Numbered from the stretch's first letter, positions 1 to 12,996 are shown. The stretch is DNA of 64,000 nt from Roseibacillus sp. (GCA_028821775.1 JAPKFB010000011.1:1-64000); one strand, 5' to 3'. The notes: generated by a model from the sequence alone, not told the origin. A program made the numbers and translations.

Positions 1-211
1 GCCCGTGAAGCTCCAGGAAATCAGAGCTGGAAAAGCAATTTCCTAGCAATCAATAGCAATTGGTTTCAAATTAGTTTCAAGAAAATCGCGCCTTTGGGTG
101 CCGCGCGAATCTTCTCCGTTCCACGTGGCTCCACGAGCTCTCTCCGTTAGGCAACCGCGAGAAATACCTTAAAAATAGGAGTTTTCGTCTCCAACTCTAC
201 ATAATAAGGGA

Positions 212-297
212 TGGTGGGCAGGGAAGGGTTCGAACCTTCGTAGGCGTAAGCCAGCAGATTTACAGTCTGCCCCGTTTGACCACTTCGGTACCTACCC
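212..297 (-). tRNA. tRNA-Tyr (GTA anticodon)
   Basis: On the minus strand the acceptor stem GGGTAGG (291-297) pairs with CCTGCCC next to a discriminator A and an encoded CCA (212-214). The anticodon loop reads CTGTAAA, giving GTA. The T arm GAAGG-TTCGAAC-CCTTC and a long variable arm are present, as expected for a class II tRNA-Tyr. It stands alone, with no second tRNA next to it. Confidence 0.95.
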
Positions 298-319
298 TTT
301 TTTAGTGCGGAGGCGGGAG

Positions 320-348
320 GGGATACGCCGTGGGCTCGCCACGCTCAA
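320..348 (-). promoter_or_regulatory. candidate promoter of tRNA-Tyr
   Basis: Minus-strand TTGAGC (343-348), a 17-bp spacer and TATCCC (320-325) resemble a sigma-70 promoter. It would start transcription a short distance upstream of the tRNA 5' end at 297. The -10 match is weak, so this rests mostly on position. Confidence 0.35.
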
Positions 349-410
349 GTCTAAAATACGGGGGGCAATGCCCTTGCATCTTGGGCCTCCGCCCGCTACT
401 GGCCCTCGTC

Positions 411-1436
411 ATGCCCATCGCGACCCCAAAGCAATACCGCGCCATGCTGGATGCTGCCCAAAAGGGTGGATATGCCTATCCCGCGATCAATATTACCTCT
501 CTGACGACCGCGAATGGCGCTCTCAAGGCCTTTTCGGACTCAAAATCGGACGGAATCATCCAGGTTTCCACGGGTGGCGGGCAATTCGCCTCCGGGCTGG
601 AGGTCAATGATGCCGCTTTCGGATCGATCGTGCTGGCGGAGGCCGTTCACCGGCTGGCTGAGAAATACGACGTCCTGATCGCACTCCACACCGATCACTG
701 CCACCCCAGCAAAGTAGACGGATTTCTCCGTCCTCTCCTCGCCGAATCCCGCCGCCGCAAGGAAAACGGCCAAGGGCCCCTCTTCCAGTCCCACATGCTC
801 GACGCCTCGGAACTTCCCCTCGATGAGAATATGACTCTCTCGGTCGACATCATGAAAGAGTGTGTCGAACTCGACATCATCCTCGAGGTCGAGGCCGGCG
901 TGGTTGGTGGCGAGGAAGACGGCCACGACACTTCCGGAGTGGCCGCCGAGAAGCTCTACACCACCCCCGAAGACATGATGACGGTCTACGAGACCCTCAA
1001 TCCGCTAGGCCGCTTCATGTTCGCGGCCACCTTCGGCAACGTGCACGGGGCCTACAAGCCCGGCGCGGTGAAGCTGAAGCCCACCATCCTGCGCGACGGC
1101 CAGAAGGTCGTAATGGACAAGCACGGTGCGGAAGCGGAGATGGACCTCGTCTTTCACGGCGGCAGCGGATCGAGCATCGAAGAACTTCGCGAGACCCTCG
1201 ACTACGGGGTGATCAAGATGAACATCGACACCGATACTCAGTATGCTTTCACCCGCCCGGTGGTGACGCACATCTGTGAGAACATCGAGGGAGTGCTCAA
1301 GATCGAATCCGAAGTTGGCAACAAGAAGGTCTACGACCCGCGTTCCTATCTCAAGAAGGCCGAGCAGAGCCTCTGCGATCGCCTCATGAAGGCCTGCGAC
1401 GATCTCCGCTCGACGGGCCAGACCATCCATCAGTAG
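411..1436 (+). CDS. fba: class II fructose-bisphosphate aldolase
   Basis: Cytoplasmic enzyme that reversibly cleaves fructose 1,6-bisphosphate into glyceraldehyde 3-phosphate and dihydroxyacetone phosphate, using a zinc ion. The 341-residue product carries the class II signatures in order: HTDHC with the metal His near residue 96, EVEAGVVGGEEDG, FGNVHG (metal His) and FHGGSGSS (phosphate binding). Length is close to E. coli FbaA (359). The frame is open further upstream, but the ATG at 411 begins the conserved N-terminus (MPIATPKQYRAML), so that start is preferred. A stable nested hairpin follows the stop. Confidence 0.95.
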   Translation: MPIATPKQYRAMLDAAQKGGYAYPAINITSLTTANGALKAFSDSKSDGIIQVSTGGGQFASGLEVNDAAFGSIVLAEAVHRLAEKYDVLIALHTDHCHPSKVDGFLRPLLAESRRRKENGQGPLFQSHMLDASELPLDENMTLSVDIMKECVELDIILEVEAGVVGGEEDGHDTSGVAAEKLYTTPEDMMTVYETLNPLGRFMFAATFGNVHGAYKPGAVKLKPTILRDGQKVVMDKHGAEAEMDLVFHGGSGSSIEELRETLDYGVIKMNIDTDTQYAFTRPVVTHICENIEGVLKIESEVGNKKVYDPRSYLKKAEQSLCDRLMKACDDLRSTGQTIHQ

Positions 1437-1449
1437 GCAGCCCGTTGAC

Positions 1450-1493
1450 GGTGGGCGGCGGGCAGAGACACTCTGCCTTCACCTCCGCCCACC
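1450..1493 (+). terminator. nested hairpin after fba
   Basis: An outer stem GGTGGGCGG/CCGCCCACC (1450-1458 with 1485-1493) encloses a second perfect stem GGCAGAG-ACA-CTCTGCC (1461-1477). It lies 13 bp after the fba stop and 25 bp before the next start. There is no T-tract, so it may be an atypical terminator or an mRNA-stabilising structure. Confidence 0.45.
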
Positions 1494-1518
1494 GAGCTCA
1501 GTCTCCTGACTACCGAAG

Positions 1519-2304
1519 ATGTCCGAAATCGACGCCAAGCCGCCCCAGGAAAACCCGCTGACGAATATCATCGTCAACGTGTTGATTCCGATCGCGGCCT
1601 TGACGATGATGAGTGATGACCCGGCCATCCGTGAGATGGACGGGGACAAAGTCCGGATGTGGGATCTCGGGCCCATGAAGGCGCTCTGCCTCGCCCTCGC
1701 CCTGCCAATCCTCTACGGCCTCTGGTTTTTCATTAAGCACAAGAAGCTGAACTTCTTTTCAGTGGTGGGTCTGGTCTCGGTCCTCCTGACAGGAGGGCTC
1801 ACCCTCTACCTCTGGCAGGAAGACGGGAGCATCCGCTCAAGTGCGCCCGTTCTCTTTGGGATCAAGGAGGGCTCGATTCCCCTGATTCTGGGACTCGCGA
1901 TCCTGGCCTCGCACTGGACCAAGACGCCGTTGCTCAATACCTTCCTCTACAGCCCGCAGATTTTCGATATCAAGAAAATCGAGAAGCATGTCTCGGAGCG
2001 AAGCACCCTGGAAGCTTACGGCAAGCTGCTCTTTGTCTGCACAATCTGCTTTGCGGCCTCCTTCCTCATCAGCACCGTCGCCAACTTCCTGCTGGCCCAA
2101 CATTTCCTCGGCGGCATCGACTTCGACGACAAAGCAGCGGCCCGCCAGGAGTACAACAAGGGAGTGGGCAAGCTGACCGGCTGGGGATTTATTGCGATCG
2201 GAATTCCGATCCTCGTGATCCTGATGTTCGTGATGTGGTACCTCGTGAACGGGATCAAGAAGCTCACCGGTCTGGAGACCGACGAGATTCTTCTTCCACG
2301 GTAA
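1519..2304 (+). CDS. multi-pass membrane protein, VC0807-like
   Basis: Protein of 261 residues with about five or six hydrophobic segments (near residues 17-30, 54-70, 80-97, 113-130, 170-193 and 220-245) joined by short charged loops. The overall pattern resembles the VC0807/septation-protein-A-like membrane family, but no motif gives a reaction. It follows fba after 82 bp and is the last plus-strand gene before a convergent hairpin. Substrate and role are not visible; a transport or envelope role is only a guess. Confidence 0.75.
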   Translation: MSEIDAKPPQENPLTNIIVNVLIPIAALTMMSDDPAIREMDGDKVRMWDLGPMKALCLALALPILYGLWFFIKHKKLNFFSVVGLVSVLLTGGLTLYLWQEDGSIRSSAPVLFGIKEGSIPLILGLAILASHWTKTPLLNTFLYSPQIFDIKKIEKHVSERSTLEAYGKLLFVCTICFAASFLISTVANFLLAQHFLGGIDFDDKAAARQEYNKGVGKLTGWGFIAIGIPILVILMFVMWYLVNGIKKLTGLETDEILLPR

Positions 2305-2306
2305 CG

Positions 2307-2324
2307 CGCGGGATCAAGCCCGCG
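2307..2324. terminator. hairpin between convergent genes
   Basis: Perfect stem CGCGGG-ATCAAG-CCCGCG directly after the stop at 2304 and 40 bp before the end of the convergent pterin dehydratase gene. There is no long T-run, so bidirectional termination is a position-based inference. Confidence 0.4.
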
Positions 2325-2363
2325 ATTTCGATCCAGATTGAGATCACGTTCTTCTGCTCGACA

Positions 2364-2648
2364 TCAGTCGGTAAAGTTGTCGATGCGCTGCGCCATCTCA
2401 AGATCTGCATCGGTCACTCCGCCCTTGTCATGGGTGGTGAGTCGCAAGGTCACTTTCACATAGCGGATGGCGATGTCGGGATGATGCCCGGCATCTTCCG
2501 CCATTTCGGCCAGTTTATTGACGAAATCGATGGCCTCATTGAAGGACTCAAATTCGATCGTTCGCATGAGGGCCTTCCCTTCCAATTTCCACGCGGGGCA
2601 CTTGGTCAGGGAAGCGGGGATCTCTTCTTGAGGAATCAATTCAGGCAT
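2364..2648 (-). CDS. phhB: pterin-4a-carbinolamine dehydratase
   Basis: Protein of 94 residues of the PCD/DCoH family, which dehydrates 4a-hydroxytetrahydropterin and so recycles the cofactor of aromatic amino acid hydroxylases. The hallmark segment AGHHPDI followed by VTLRLTTHDKGGVTDADL holds the active-site histidines, and the length is typical. No phenylalanine hydroxylase gene is in the window, so the physiological partner is unknown. It is transcribed divergently from the lipoprotein gene at 2780. Confidence 0.93.
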   Translation of the reverse strand: MPELIPQEEIPASLTKCPAWKLEGKALMRTIEFESFNEAIDFVNKLAEMAEDAGHHPDIAIRYVKVTLRLTTHDKGGVTDADLEMAQRIDNFTD

Positions 2649-2779
2649 GACGGTAAGGACTGTGCTGCCTCAGATGTTGCAATTCATGCGCCCTGGCTGG
2701 CAAGTTAGATTCAGTTGCTTCGGAATTTTTGTGTCGCGTCGGGATATTCGAGCTAACTTATCACCCCGCCCCCTATGAG

Positions 2780-3250
2780 ATGCCGATGCCTTCCCTGAAA
2801 CACGTTTTCACTTCCTTCGCCACCGCCACGGGCGCTCTCCTCCTCGCAAATTGCACCATGGGCACTCCGCAGTCGCGGATCGACGGGAACTACAGCCTCT
2901 ATGAATCCCTTCCTGCCAAACAGCAGGAACTAGTCAGTCAGGGAAGGATCGCCAAGGGAATGTCCAAGTCGGCCGTCTTCCTGGCCTTGGGAAATCCCAG
3001 CCGAAAATCGGAAGGCTTCCGCGATGACACCCACTTCGAGCGTTGGGATTACACCCGCCTGAAACCGCGCTACTACAATTTCTTCCAGACCATCTACGGA
3101 CACGGCTCCAACCACCGCGGCCACGGGCGACATTATCACGATTTCGCGTTTGCCCCGACAATCGAATACGCCCCCTACCGCTCAGCCAGTGTGCTCTTTC
3201 TGCGCAAGGTGGTTGATTCCTGGGAGCGGCTGGGGCCGCCGCGCTACTAG
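2780..3250 (+). CDS. small putative lipoprotein
   Basis: Product of about 156 residues with an N-terminal hydrophobic segment ending in LLLANC, a lipobox-like site with an unusual Asn before the Cys. The body contains GMSKSAVFLALGNPSRKSEG and FERWDYT, resembling SmpA/BamE-like modules (G-M-t-k-x-e-V-x-x-x-l-G-x-P). The C-terminal half is rich in Tyr, His and Arg. The frame opens at 2729, but ATGs at 2780 or 2786 place the hydrophobic segment correctly. It is followed by a second envelope gene on the same strand. Specific function unknown. Confidence 0.75.
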   Translation: MPMPSLKHVFTSFATATGALLLANCTMGTPQSRIDGNYSLYESLPAKQQELVSQGRIAKGMSKSAVFLALGNPSRKSEGFRDDTHFERWDYTRLKPRYYNFFQTIYGHGSNHRGHGRHYHDFAFAPTIEYAPYRSASVLFLRKVVDSWERLGPPRY

Positions 3251-3355
3251 CGACTGCAAGGCGGAAGCCACAAGCGTCTCTCCTATTTGCTCACGGATGA
3301 TTGAAATCCAGCAGATCCCCGATTGAATGTCTCACAGCTATTCCGAATCTACTCT

Positions 3356-4027
3356 ATGAGAAACCTTCTCCTCCTCACCGCAGCGGGCGCGTGTCTCGGA
3401 TTCACCTCATGCTCGGCTCCCACCAGCGGCGGCGGCACCGGTCGCTATGCCTCCTATGACCTTCCGGCTTCCAAGCCGAACAATCCAAGCAACGTTCACG
3501 TCAAGGTCTCGATTCGCAATCAGATGGCCTACGTGATGGAAGGAAATCGTCCCCTCATGGTGATGCCCATCGCAGTAGGCACCTCCAGCAACCCCACTCC
3601 CAAGGGGAGCTTTCGGATCTTTAAAAAGGAGCACCGTCATCGTGCAGCCAGCCACGGCTTTGCCTACAACGGCAGCTCATCCGTGCAGACCTACCTCGCC
3701 AAAAAGCCCGCCAGTTGGAAATTCAAGGGAACCCCCATGCCCTATTGGTGTGAGTTCATATCGAACTACGGATTCCACACCGGCTGGATGAAGCCCTATC
3801 CCTGCACTCTCGGATGTCTTCGGATGCATGAAAATGCCGCCCCCAAGTTCTTCAACCTTGTGAGAGTTGGCACTCCGGTGAGGATCAGCACCACGCAGCC
3901 GGAAGACGCCACCATTGGCCGAAACATCCCGCGCCCGCCCGATGCCGGCCCGCTCCTCGATTACCCGCCATCCTTTTATCTCGGCGACGGCTACTTCACC
4001 AAGCACAAGGCTCCCAGCTATCGCTGA
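3356..4027 (+). CDS. L,D-transpeptidase (YkuD family) lipoprotein
   Basis: Exported peptidoglycan enzyme of 223 residues. The N-terminus is a lipoprotein signal ending in LGFTSC. The catalytic block is a His (YGFHTGW) followed by TLGCLRMH, which contains the nucleophilic Cys and the conserved Arg of YkuD domains. PTPKGSFRIFKKE is the usual strand-turn upstream. It probably forms 3-3 peptidoglycan cross-links or anchors proteins to the wall. The ATG at 3356 is preferred over 3323 because it places the signal peptide at the N-terminus. Confidence 0.9.
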   Translation: MRNLLLLTAAGACLGFTSCSAPTSGGGTGRYASYDLPASKPNNPSNVHVKVSIRNQMAYVMEGNRPLMVMPIAVGTSSNPTPKGSFRIFKKEHRHRAASHGFAYNGSSSVQTYLAKKPASWKFKGTPMPYWCEFISNYGFHTGWMKPYPCTLGCLRMHENAAPKFFNLVRVGTPVRISTTQPEDATIGRNIPRPPDAGPLLDYPPSFYLGDGYFTKHKAPSYR

Positions 4028-4165
4028 CAGTCGGCTGGGGTGTCTTGGCACCAGACGAATCTGCCAAAGGCGAAGCTGCGCCGCGGCCGGGAAGTTGGTT
4101 TTGTTCAGGAAGGGCGGTTCGAAAAGGCGCCCTTTCGATCTCTCTGCGCCGAGCCAGGAGCGGCC

Positions 4166-4828
4166 CTACCTCTTGACCATCAGCAGGACGGCGAGGGTGA
4201 GCAGGCCGAGGCCAAAGGCGCTATCGATCCAGCGACCCGTCCGCTGATATCCCTTCTGGAAAGGCGGAAACTGGAGAAACCAAACGAAGACTCCCCAGAG
4301 GATGAGACCCTGGCCCACGATGATGGCCCAGAGCGCGATGGGCCACCAACCCGGCCGATCGTCATCAACGAATTTTGCAACCACCGCGATGAAGAAGAAG
4401 ACCGCCTTGGGGTTGAGCAGATTACAAAAGAGGCCGCGAAGATATGAGGAACGATGATCACGGACAGTGAGTGCTTCGCTCTTGGAACCTCCTCGAATTG
4501 AGAGCACCACTCCCTTCAGCAAGGTGAAACCCAGCCATCCCAGGTAGCCGGCGGCGGCGTAGCGCAAGACGTTCGAGACCGCCTCTCCCTGAGCGGTCAG
4601 CCAATCGGTGAGCACGATGGCGAGGGCGGCATGCACACAAAGGCCGGTCGTGATTCCCGCGGTGGTCCACCAACCTGCGGCCCGACCTTGTGCCAACGAC
4701 GTCCGGGTCAAGAGAAGCATGTCCGGCCCGGGGCTGAATTGCCCGAGCGCCATCACGCCTGCAAAAGCCAACAGATCACCGTTCACGGGCTTCAGAAGAA
4801 CAGCCCGCCCAACTTCCTGCAACCTCAA
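4166..4828 (-). CDS. LysE/RhtB family amino-acid exporter
   Basis: Inner-membrane protein of 220 residues with about six hydrophobic segments. The family signature GQFSPGPDMLLLTRTS lies near residue 29. NLLNPKAVFFF is the second conserved LysE motif. The likely role is export of amino acids or homoserine-lactone-like compounds; the substrate cannot be read from sequence. The start is a TTG that overlaps the TGA stop of the upstream cytochrome gene (TTGA, 4825-4828), so the two genes are probably translationally coupled. Confidence 0.88.
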   Translation of the reverse strand: MRLQEVGRAVLLKPVNGDLLAFAGVMALGQFSPGPDMLLLTRTSLAQGRAAGWWTTAGITTGLCVHAALAIVLTDWLTAQGEAVSNVLRYAAAGYLGWLGFTLLKGVVLSIRGGSKSEALTVRDHRSSYLRGLFCNLLNPKAVFFFIAVVAKFVDDDRPGWWPIALWAIIVGQGLILWGVFVWFLQFPPFQKGYQRTGRWIDSAFGLGLLTLAVLLMVKR

Positions 4829-5169
4829 CGACCCGCAGCCCGCAAGTAAGCAAAGAGGGCCTCCGACTCGTCACGAGCCAACCCCGCACTCCAAGTCATC
4901 CCGTCCATGATGGGATGCCAGTTGGCATCTGTGGGCTCCTTGGGCACCCGTGCCTGGTGACACTCCAGACACTTGCGCTGAAAAATCCAGTAGCCCATGC
5001 CAATCTGTTCCAAGGAGGCACCCGCACGTTGGGCCATCGCTGGGGTCGCCTCAGGGGCCACCATCTTGATCTTGAGAACCTGTGCTTCATCGCTGAGATC
5101 AGGGCCCGCACAACTCGAGAAAACAATCCCGACCACAGCTGGGGAGGAGAGCAGAAAAATCGATTTCAT
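4825..5169 (-). CDS. small c-type cytochrome-like lipoprotein
   Basis: Product of 114 residues with a lipoprotein-type signal (GIVFSSC) and one heme-attachment motif CLECH. Downstream residues (DANWHPIMDGMTWSAGL) include possible axial ligands. It would sit on the membrane outside the cytoplasm and carry electrons or sense redox state. The frame is open to 5247, but the ATG at 5169 gives a proper signal peptide. It overlaps the LysE gene by 3-4 bases. The pairing of a cytochrome with an exporter is unexplained. Confidence 0.8.
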   Translation of the reverse strand: MKSIFLLSSPAVVGIVFSSCAGPDLSDEAQVLKIKMVAPEATPAMAQRAGASLEQIGMGYWIFQRKCLECHQARVPKEPTDANWHPIMDGMTWSAGLARDESEALFAYLRAAGR

Positions 5170-5635
5170 GGGGTCAACGTTGGTGAACGCGCCCGCGGGA
5201 CGTCCCGTGCGCGGCCGGGAGGCAGAGCACGAGCTCCTCTTCTTCAATCTTGTTGATCATTGCTTGCACCCCTCAGCTCGAGGGCACTCCTCTTCGCAAA
5301 TTCACCTCGCCGGCCCTCCCGGGCATCCGCTCAGAACCATGCTTTCACCGCTCGAATTTGGTCGCAAGCCCTCTTTCAAAGGCGGTCGGGCTCCCCGTCC
5401 GATCCCGGAGCGCTCGAGGATTTTCGGCCTCCCCAAGGGGCAGCCCTGTCCCAATTGCCCCTCAGAATCGGAAATCCTCGCTCCCTGACTCTCTAATGAC
5501 CCGGACTGGGCTTCAAATGCCTTTCATTCTTTGACATTCCCCCAGCAATTTCTACTTTCCCCGCCTTCAAAATTCGGCGGGCGGGCGCAGGAAGCTCCCC
5601 GACCTTGGACTACGACCCCTAGACTTTCGACTACC
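5170..5635. other. intergenic region upstream of acnA
   Basis: 466 bp between divergent genes. Short overlapping open frames exist, but none has a recognisable protein or consistent coding character. Only a candidate acnA promoter was found here. Confidence 0.5.
5531..5558 (+). promoter_or_regulatory. candidate acnA promoter
   Basis: TTGACA (5531-5536), a 16-bp spacer and TACTTT (5553-5558) lie about 78 bp upstream of the aconitase ATG. The -35 box is a perfect consensus and the -10 is partial. Confidence 0.35.
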
Positions 5636-8416
<2,781 letters not shown>

Positions 8417-8492
8417 TGGCAGCAGTGTCATTCGACAATCTCCGCCCCCTCGGGTATAGAGAGTCATCTTCCGGATGATTCCCCCCACCCTC

Positions 8493-11228
8493 ATGAACCG
8501 ATGGGCACTGGTTCTCCTGGCCACGCTGTTTTCGTCGATCGCCCCTGCGACTCCCTTTCGGGTGGCCACCTTCAATGTGGAGCTTGGTCTCGGGGTCCCG
8601 GGCACGACCGGGCATGATGCGGCCGGCGACATCCTGAGCCGGATCGACGCCGATCTGGTTGCGCTGCAGGAATTGCAGTCTCCCGACCTGAGTGGAACTC
8701 CCAGCAACATCGAATCACTGGCGGCCACCTTGGGTTATACCACCATCCATGTCGCAGAGACCACCAACGTCCTCGATCGCGTTTCTCGCGTCGCCTTCCT
8801 GAGCCGCCATCCGTTCAGTTCGATCACCAACATCGCGTCGCCTCCCGGAGCGAATGACATGGTGCGACAGATCCCGGCGGTGGTGATCGATCTTCCCGGA
8901 ACCAATGCCGATCCCACCATCCTCACCTTGCACCTCAAGTGCTGCCTTGATCCCGACGACCCCTTCCGCCGCGCGGTCGAACTTCATCGAGCCGCGAATC
9001 ACCTGCAATCGGCGGGCCTCACCGCTGCAGACAACGTCATCGTCCTCGGCGACTTCAATCTCATTGGCAGCGACCAGGTTTACAACTCCTTGCCTGCCGG
9101 CTTACCTGTCAGCTATCTCCTCGGCAGCGACGTCGCTTTCCCCGTAAACTACTTCATGGCACCGGACAACTACTTCGGCACCTGGTCCATGACCGCACTC
9201 GAGGCCAGACAGCTCACCGGCTCCAGCAACACTCAGGGTTCCAGCGTCCTCGATTACATCCTCGCGACCTCCGCCCTGACCAATCGTCCTCACGCCAGCG
9301 AAGTTTACAACAGCGCGCACGATACCGCCAACGGACAAGGTCTTCCCAAGGCGGGCACTCCGGTCGCGGCAGGAACAAGTGGAGATGCTTCCGATCACCT
9401 GGCCGTCTTCGCGGACTTCGAACTCGTTGCGCAGGCCGGCCTCACCTTGACAATTTCTCCCAGCTCAGTGTTGGAAACGGATCCCAGCGGAGCAGCGCTC
9501 CTCATCCTCACCCTCCCCGCCGCTCCACGACCGGGCGAATCGGTGACCGTCACCCTCACCTCTTCCGATTCCACCGAGGCAACGCCCGCACAATCCCTGA
9601 TCACCTTTCCCGCCGGAGTGACCACCCGAAACATTGAGATCATCCCGCAGGAGGATGCCCTTCTGGACGGAAACCAAACGGTTACCTTCACCGCCCACGC
9701 CTCGGGGTTCAGCTCTGCCACCGCCGACCTCGAGGTCACCGACACCAATCCTTCCCTCTTCAGCTTCTCCACGGACGGACAGATCATCCTCGAGGATTTT
9801 GCGACCTTTGATGGTTCCGCCGACCCGGCCCGCTGGCCCTCCTCCACCGGAGCTTGGCTCGGGATCGACGACGGAACCAACGGCAGCCCAGGCAACTACG
9901 CCTATGGCACCGACCCGTCCCTCGGGGTCCTCCTCGACCGCAATCCAGTCTCCTTCACCGCCGATTTCCGAAACGAGACCGGCAGCCAAATCGCAATTCT
10001 CGAAATTTCTTACCACGCCGAACAGTGGCGCTCTTCCCAGCAAGGAGCGGCCGATCAATTCCTGGCCCGTCTCCTCCTCAACGGCACACCCCTTGCCCTC
10101 CCCAACCTCACCTTCACGGCCGACCCCACCCTCCCATCCGGCCCCATCGCAGGCGGAGCCACGCGACCGTTTTCCACCGTCGTGCGCGGCCTCGCCATCC
10201 TCCCCACCGACACCTTCCAGCTTCGTTTCCTTGCCGCTCCCGGAGTCGGTGGCGGCGGAGCCACTCCGGATGATGTCTTTCTCAACGAGATCCACTACGA
10301 CAATACCGGCGGCGACCTCAACGAGTTCATCGAGGTCGTGATCGGCCCCGGCTATTCCGGACCGCTCTCCAACATTTCAGTCGTGCTCTACAACGGCAAT
10401 GGAGGAGGTTCCTACTCGACCCAGTTGCTCGAAAGCTTCACGCTCGATCACACCACCGCCTCGGGTCATCGCATCTACTCCAAGCTGGTCTCCAACATCC
10501 AGAATGGAGCACCGGACGGACTCGCGATTGTCGAGTCCGGCAACGTCCTGCATTTCCTTTCCTACGAAGGAATCATGATCGCCTCCAATGGCCCCGCCAG
10601 GGGCATGACCTCCACCAATATCGGAGTCGCGCAGGCAGGCCCCATTCCTTCCCCGGGGCTCGACAGTCTCGGACTCACGGGAAGTGGTGGAGAGGCGGCC
10701 GACTTTTCCTGGACCCGTTTCTCCGGCCCCTACACCCGCGGCACGCCCAACGCCAGACAGTCCTTCACCGCCCCCGCGGGATCCCAAGGCATCGCCATCG
10801 ACAACGTTTCGGTGACCGCTTACCTCGACCGCGATCTCGATGGGCTCCCCGACTTTCTCGAAACCCTCCTGGGAACCAACCCTCTTCTGGTCGACACGGA
10901 TGACAACGGCACAAACGACGGGGAGGAAGATGCAGACGGAGACCGCCAATCCAACCTGGCGGAACACCTCCTCACCCTCACCGATCCCTTGGACCCCAGT
11001 TCGCACTTCCTGGCCACCATCGCGCCCGACCCCGAAAACCCCGCGGGCGCCCTTCTCACCTTCCCCGCTCTCCTCAACCGGGAATACACCATTACACGCA
11101 GTAGCGACCTGATCACCTGGAGCCCCCTCTCCACCTTTCAGGGCGACGGCACCGACCACCTCCTTCCGGTCAATGGCGATCCCCTCGCTCGCGCGAACTT
11201 TTTCCGCATCGAGGTGAGTTGGCCCTAA
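8493..11228 (+). CDS. secreted multidomain endonuclease/exonuclease/phosphatase-family protein
   Basis: Large exported protein (about 911 residues). A signal peptide ([18 protein letters not shown]) precedes an EEP nuclease domain to about residue 310, with FNVELG, ALQELQ, VLGDFN and SDHLAVF giving the metal and catalytic Asp/His residues. Next come a Calx-beta-like module (about 320-420), a beta-rich segment, a lamin-tail-like module starting [10 protein letters not shown], and calcium-binding thrombospondin-3-like repeats ([25 protein letters not shown]). The C-terminus is an Ig-like module ending NFFRIEVSW. It probably degrades extracellular DNA or phosphorylated substrates; anchoring is not evident. 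An in-frame ATG at 8475 is an alternative start. Confidence 0.85.
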   Translation: MNRWALVLLATLFSSIAPATPFRVATFNVELGLGVPGTTGHDAAGDILSRIDADLVALQELQSPDLSGTPSNIESLAATLGYTTIHVAETTNVLDRVSRVAFLSRHPFSSITNIASPPGANDMVRQIPAVVIDLPGTNADPTILTLHLKCCLDPDDPFRRAVELHRAANHLQSAGLTAADNVIVLGDFNLIGSDQVYNSLPAGLPVSYLLGSDVAFPVNYFMAPDNYFGTWSMTALEARQLTGSSNTQGSSVLDYILATSALTNRPHASEVYNSAHDTANGQGLPKAGTPVAAGTSGDASDHLAVFADFELVAQAGLTLTISPSSVLETDPSGAALLILTLPAAPRPGESVTVTLTSSDSTEATPAQSLITFPAGVTTRNIEIIPQEDALLDGNQTVTFTAHASGFSSATADLEVTDTNPSLFSFSTDGQIILEDFATFDGSADPARWPSSTGAWLGIDDGTNGSPGNYAYGTDPSLGVLLDRNPVSFTADFRNETGSQIAILEISYHAEQWRSSQQGAADQFLARLLLNGTPLALPNLTFTADPTLPSGPIAGGATRPFSTVVRGLAILPTDTFQLRFLAAPGVGGGGATPDDVFLNEIHYDNTGGDLNEFIEVVIGPGYSGPLSNISVVLYNGNGGGSYSTQLLESFTLDHTTASGHRIYSKLVSNIQNGAPDGLAIVESGNVLHFLSYEGIMIASNGPARGMTSTNIGVAQAGPIPSPGLDSLGLTGSGGEAADFSWTRFSGPYTRGTPNARQSFTAPAGSQGIAIDNVSVTAYLDRDLDGLPDFLETLLGTNPLLVDTDDNGTNDGEEDADGDRQSNLAEHLLTLTDPLDPSSHFLATIAPDPENPAGALLTFPALLNREYTITRSSDLITWSPLSTFQGDGTDHLLPVNGDPLARANFFRIEVSWP

Positions 11229-11331
11229 CAAAAGGCCTCAATCTCGCGAGTTGCGGCTTGTCTCCCGGGCATTCCTGCCCATTCTCCCGCCCCTGCGATC
11301 AGACCGCGCGGGCACCAACCTTCTCGCAGCG

Positions 11332-12996
11332 ATGGACACCTCTCCCTTCAGCAATCTCGGCCTCTCCGCTCCTCTTCTCGCCGCCATCGAGTCACTCGGC
11401 TATGAGAAACCTTCCGCGATCCAGTCCCTCGCCATTCCACCGGCGCTCGAGGGCAAAGACATCGTCGGCCTCTCCGAGACGGGATCCGGAAAAACCGCGG
11501 CCTTCGTTCTGCCCGCCCTCGAGAAGATCAACCTCAAGGATCACTCGCCCCAGGTGCTCATCCTTTGTCCTACTCGGGAGCTTGCGATCCAGGTTTGCGA
11601 AGACGTCCATTGCCTCGGCATCAATCTACCGGAACTCAACGCCGTGCCCGTCTACGGCGGCGCTCCCATTGACCGTCAGATTCGTTCGCTGAGAAAGGGC
11701 GCCCACATGATCGTTGGCACGCCGGGTCGCCTCCTCGACCATCTTCGCAGAAAGACCTTCGACCCCTCCCAGATCAAACTGGCCGTCCTCGACGAGGCGG
11801 ACCGCATGCTCGACATGGGATTTCGCGAAGACATGGAGATCCTGCTCGGAGGACTTCACAAGGGGCATCAAACTCTGTTCTTTTCGGCCACCATGAACAA
11901 AGGAGTGGAGCACTTGATTCGCGCCTTCGGAAACGAGCCCGAAACGGTCAGCATCAAACGCAAATCCCTCACCGTCGCCTCCACCGAACAGAGCTACTAC
12001 GAAGTGCGCCAACGTTCCAAGGTCGAGGTCCTCTCCCGCATCATCGACACCGAGGAACCCCGCCTCGCGATCGTGTTCTGCAATACCAAGCGGGCGGTCG
12101 ATGAATGCACGGAAGCCCTCGTCACCAGGGGCTACGCTGCCGATCGACTGCACGGCGACATCTCCCAACAACTGCGCGAACGAACCCTCCAACGATTTCG
12201 CGACGGCAAGTTGGAACTCCTGGTCGCCACCGACGTCGCAGCCCGCGGCCTCGATATCGACGACATCGATATCGTCTTCAACTACGACCTCCCCCAGGAT
12301 CCCGAAGACTACGTGCACCGCATCGGCCGAACCGGACGGGCCGGACGGACGGGTCGCGCCATCTCCTTTGTCTTCGGCCGCGACATCTACCGCCTCCAGA
12401 ACGTCGAGCGCTACATTCGGCAGCCGATCGCGCATAGTCGCATCCCATCGCAGGAGGATGTGGAAGGCAAACGCACCGACACCATCTTCGACACCCTCAG
12501 GGACATCCTTGAGTCCGGCGCCTACACTCCTCACGGAGCCCAAATCGAGCGCCTGCTGGACCAGGGACACGCCGCCACCGATATCGCCGGTGCCCTTTTC
12601 ACGCTTTTGCGCGGAGCCAGCACCCGGGAGGGCCAGGAAATCCCAGAAGATCGACCACAGTATGAGCGAAGCGGCGACCGCCGCGAAGGAGGGAAGTTTG
12701 ACAAGGGCAAAGGAGGCAAAAAGAAGAAGATCGAACGCCTCTCACCCACTCCCGAACAAGGAATGACCCGCCTCTTCCTCTCCCTCGGAAAGTCCCAGGG
12801 CGCTCAACCGGGAGAGATCGCAGGCATGCTTTACCGCGAAGCGGGGCTTCCCGACGGCGCGATCGGAAAAATCGCCCTCTTTCCCCGCCACTCGCTGATT
12901 GATATCCGGAGTGATTTTGCGGATGCCACCATCGAAGCGACTCGCCACTCGAAGCTTCGGGGCAAGCCCTTCCGGCTCGCTCACGACCGTAAATAG
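11332..12996 (+). CDS. DEAD-box RNA helicase with DbpA-type RNA-binding domain
   Basis: Cytoplasmic ATP-dependent RNA helicase, 554 residues. Motifs in order: Q motif (FSNLGLS...PSAIQ), motif [19 protein letters not shown], motif II DEAD, motif [15 protein letters not shown] and motif [13 protein letters not shown] basic Gly/Lys-rich linker leads to a C-terminal DbpA-like fold (about residues 475-550, [12 protein letters not shown] to GKPFRL), which in DbpA recognises 23S rRNA. A role in ribosome assembly is therefore likely. The ATG at 11332 is chosen because it begins the Q-motif region; the frame is open from 11251. Confidence 0.92.
   Translation: MDTSPFSNLGLSAPLLAAIESLGYEKPSAIQSLAIPPALEGKDIVGLSETGSGKTAAFVLPALEKINLKDHSPQVLILCPTRELAIQVCEDVHCLGINLPELNAVPVYGGAPIDRQIRSLRKGAHMIVGTPGRLLDHLRRKTFDPSQIKLAVLDEADRMLDMGFREDMEILLGGLHKGHQTLFFSATMNKGVEHLIRAFGNEPETVSIKRKSLTVASTEQSYYEVRQRSKVEVLSRIIDTEEPRLAIVFCNTKRAVDECTEALVTRGYAADRLHGDISQQLRERTLQRFRDGKLELLVATDVAARGLDIDDIDIVFNYDLPQDPEDYVHRIGRTGRAGRTGRAISFVFGRDIYRLQNVERYIRQPIAHSRIPSQEDVEGKRTDTIFDTLRDILESGAYTPHGAQIERLLDQGHAATDIAGALFTLLRGASTREGQEIPEDRPQYERSGDRREGGKFDKGKGGKKKKIERLSPTPEQGMTRLFLSLGKSQGAQPGEIAGMLYREAGLPDGAIGKIALFPRHSLIDIRSDFADATIEATRHSKLRGKPFRLAHDRK

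Noticed and set aside
1-211. Possible gene end or mobile-element boundary at the window start
   Set aside because: No open frame or terminal repeat is visible in this AT-richer stretch; it is simply the flank of the tRNA gene.
5170-5635. Overlapping short frames upstream of acnA as possible genes
   Set aside because: Low-complexity, Pro/Ser/Arg-rich products typical of out-of-frame GC-rich DNA; no motifs or ribosome-binding sites.
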